7,539 bases of DNA from Pseudomonadota bacterium (GTDB taxonomy: Bacteria > Pseudomonadota > Alphaproteobacteria > Acetobacterales > Acetobacteraceae): positions 1 through 7,539 of the forward strand of contig JAJZVE010000210.1 of NCBI GenBank assembly GCA_021845835.1, written 5' to 3'. The notes under the pieces are model-generated. The model searched no databases, was not told the DNA's origin, and saw only the letters and a program-made list of their open reading frames with translations. A program made the position numbers and the translations under genes. Shown one piece after another: positions 5,861-7,539 of this stretch. Numbering within the stretch: the first letter of the stretch is position 1; every line of letters starts with the position of its first letter.

Positions 5861-7225
5861 TCACCACGCCAGCCAGAGGGTGCCCAGCACGATCGTGACC
5901 AGGGTGAGCGGCGCGCCGACGATGAAATAGTCCCAGAAGCCGATCACGACGCCGCGCGACGCCGCCCGCTGCACGACGATCAGATTGGCGATGGAACCGA
6001 GCACGGTGAAATTGCCGGCCAGCGTCGAGGCCATCGCGACGGTGAGCCAGGCCCGTGCCGGATCGGGCAGCGGCGCGATGAACGGCTTGAGCACCAGCAC
6101 CGCGGGCACGTTGCTGACGACGTTGGACAGCACGGCCGTCGCCAGACTCAGCACCGGCATGCGATCGAGGTGCAGCCGCCCGACCGCGGCGACCGCGTCC
6201 GGCGTCAGCAGCGTGTGCTGCGCGCCGGCGACGATGATGAACAGGCCGGCGAACATCAGCAGCAGCGACCAGTCGATATCGGCATAGACCCGCCCGCTGC
6301 GCACCCGCCGCGTCAGCAGCAGCAGGCCGCCCACGATGATCGCGGCCTTGGCCGGCGGCTGGCCGGCGAAGAACAGCCCGATCATGACCAGGGTCGCCAG
6401 CAGGGAGCGCACGATCAGGAAGCGGTTGACGCGGATGCGCGGCAGCTTCGCCTGCAGCCGGGCGCCGCCCGCGAACTCACCGCGATGGACCAGCGCGATC
6501 AGCGCGACCGTCAGCAGCAGCCCGACCAGCGCCACCGGCGCCAGCGCCGCGGTGAACTGCGTATAGGGAATGTGCGAGAAGCTGCCGATCATGATGTTCT
6601 GCGGATTGCCCGTGATGGTCGCGGTCGAGCCGACATTGGAGGCGGTGGCGACCGCGAGCAGATAGGGCGTCGGCCGGCGCTTCATCGCCAGCGTCAGATC
6701 GAGCACCAGCGGCGACAGCACGAGGCAGATCGCGTCGTTCACGAGGAACGCCGAGAACACGCCGGAGACGGCGGCGACCGCCGCCAGCAGCACGATCGGC
6801 CGGTGCGCGCGGCGCACCACCCAGGCATTGGCGATGGCGAAGAAGCCGGACAGGCGCAGATTCGCCACCACGATCATCATGCCGAGCAGCAGCGTCAGCG
6901 TGTCGAGATCGACGGCCTTGTAGGCGTCCGCGAGCGGCAGCGCGCCCGCCACCACCATCAGGCAGGCACCGACCAGCGCCACGCCGGCGCGGTCGATGGC
7001 CAGGAACGGGATCCTGCCGAGCGCAAGCGCCAGATAGCTGGCGGCGAATATGACGGCAGCGGCCAGCGTGCCGACGTCGCGGCCGGCCGGCGTGTCCGGG
7101 ACCAGTTGCGGCGCCAGCGCCGCGACCAGCGCCACCGCGACCACCGCGAACACCACGGCGAAGCTCGCCATGCGGCGCACGGACTGCCCGCCGGATGGCG
7201 TTGCGGGACGCGATGCGTCAGCCAT
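5861..7225 (-). CDS. SLC13/ArsB-like (ion transporter superfamily) anion permease
   Basis: The 454-residue product is an inner membrane protein with about 11-12 hydrophobic segments between residue 20 and the C-terminus. It shows the two inverted repeat units of the ion transporter superfamily. The first has FLVNDAICLVLSPLV (160-174) followed by SNVGSTATITGNPQN (196-210). The second has LSNVVSNVPAVLVL (366-379) followed by AGNFTVLGSIANLI (403-416). The paired N/D-P/T hairpin motifs form the substrate and ion site in this superfamily. The length and motifs fit members annotated as anion transporter, SLC13 family permease or YbiR-like. The substrate could be a dicarboxylate, another organic anion or arsenite; no arsenic genes are nearby, so I name none. 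The start at 7225 follows GAGG at 7233-7236 with a 7-base spacer. That site overlaps the stop codon of a decayed MFS gene just upstream. Confidence 0.92.
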   Translation of the reverse strand: MADASRPATPSGGQSVRRMASFAVVFAVVAVALVAALAPQLVPDTPAGRDVGTLAAAVIFAASYLALALGRIPFLAIDRAGVALVGACLMVVAGALPLADAYKAVDLDTLTLLLGMMIVVANLRLSGFFAIANAWVVRRAHRPIVLLAAVAAVSGVFSAFLVNDAICLVLSPLVLDLTLAMKRRPTPYLLAVATASNVGSTATITGNPQNIMIGSFSHIPYTQFTAALAPVALVGLLLTVALIALVHRGEFAGGARLQAKLPRIRVNRFLIVRSLLATLVMIGLFFAGQPPAKAAIIVGGLLLLTRRVRSGRVYADIDWSLLLMFAGLFIIVAGAQHTLLTPDAVAAVGRLHLDRMPVLSLATAVLSNVVSNVPAVLVLKPFIAPLPDPARAWLTVAMASTLAGNFTVLGSIANLIVVQRAASRGVVIGFWDYFIVGAPLTLVTIVLGTLWLAW

Positions 7226-7234
7226 CGCGCGGCC

Positions 7235-7336
7235 TCAGCCGGCCGCCGCGCAGGCGGCCAGGAACAGGAACGCCGCGTTGTAACCGAATCCGTCCACGAT
7301 GGACCCCGCAACCGCATTGCTCAGCGCCGCCCGCCG
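7235..7336 (-). pseudogene. C-terminal remnant of an MFS transporter
   Basis: In the frame that ends at the TGA in 7235-7237, the last residues read RRAALSNAVAGSIVDGFG and then YNAAFLFLAACAAAG. This closely resembles the last loop and transmembrane helix 12 of major facilitator transporters (typically GAALSN-x-AG-x-IVDxFGYxAAFLFLAA). Upstream of about 7336 the frame loses similarity and becomes arginine-rich, and it meets a stop at 7439-7441. No start codon with a ribosome binding site precedes it. The natural helix would run on after AAAG, where a stop now stands, so both ends look broken. The DNA for the last helix holds a perfect 7-base stem (GGCCGCC/GGCGGCC, 7241-7259). The identification rests on about 30 residues. 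Confidence 0.6.
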
Positions 7337-7539
7337 AGGCGCCCCGAAACCGCCGCGCGGCGTCGGCGCCGCCTGTTCGCCCGACCGCCTGCGGCCCGCC
7401 GATTCCGGCCTGAACGCACGCGGCGCCCACGCACGCCGTCAATGTTCCTCATAGGCAACGGACGCCGCCGCACAGGCAGCAGCCGGCTGCCGTCATTCGC
7501 CCGATTGCTTTTGGTCGTCCCGCACGCCGCAGCCGCGCA
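7337..7539. other. Right-end stretch with no recognisable gene
   Basis: All six frames were considered and none looks like a known protein. A minus-strand frame enters from the right edge and ends DDQKQSGE at a TGA in 7493-7495; it could be the tail of a gene outside the window, but 14 residues cannot show it. A plus-strand frame opens at ATG 7442 and stays open to the edge without a ribosome binding site. A hairpin-forming repeat (GGCAGC-N5-GCTGCC) lies at 7475-7491 without a following T-run. The region may be decayed DNA belonging with the MFS remnant. Confidence 0.4.

Noticed and set aside
7475..7491. Hairpin as an intrinsic terminator
   Set aside because: The stem is only six base pairs and no T-run follows on either strand within the needed distance.
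7442..7539. Plus-strand open frame running off the right edge
   Set aside because: It has no ribosome binding site and no resemblance to a known protein, and it overlaps low-complexity GC-rich DNA.

Overview
The window is very GC-rich bacterial DNA, consistent with an alphaproteobacterium; Acetobacteraceae or relatives are my guess from gene content and codon use, and nothing in the sequence proves it. It looks like ordinary chromosomal accessory metabolism. I see no phage, transposase, CRISPR array, tRNA or rRNA. The layout is unusual in that no two intact genes form an operon: neighbours alternate strand, giving divergent and convergent pairs.

Left end (1-1073): the first 68 codons of a periplasmic sugar-type ABC transporter binding protein run leftwards out of the window. 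It is divergent from a GntR/FadR-type (FCD) regulator that probably controls it. The gap between them holds two inverted repeats, one of which overlaps a plausible promoter -10 for the transporter gene.

Centre (1074-4984): a formimidoylglutamate deiminase gene (hutF, histidine degradation) on the minus strand is divergent from a molybdenum hydroxylase large subunit of the CoxL/xanthine dehydrogenase family. Its AYRGAGR active-site loop differs from that of true aerobic CO dehydrogenase. No iron-sulfur or FAD subunit gene lies in the window. The hutF start codon abuts a predicted hairpin that pairs its ribosome binding site.

Right part (4984-7539): a MaoC-fold hydratase faces the molybdenum enzyme gene tail to tail across a perfect hairpin. 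Then come an unrecognised 61-residue protein with a strong ribosome binding site and, convergent to it, a 12-TM-class anion transporter of the SLC13/ArsB-like superfamily. Just upstream of the transporter is the tail of a decayed MFS transporter gene, whose stop codon overlaps the transporter's ribosome binding site. The last 200 bases hold no gene I can recognise.

The genes suggest uptake and catabolism of small organic substrates (a sugar or polyol, histidine, an unknown heterocycle or aldehyde, acyl-CoA intermediates). I cannot assemble them into one pathway and found no clear evidence of a previously undescribed system. The best leads are regulatory: the hutF leader hairpin and the palindromes beside the GntR gene.
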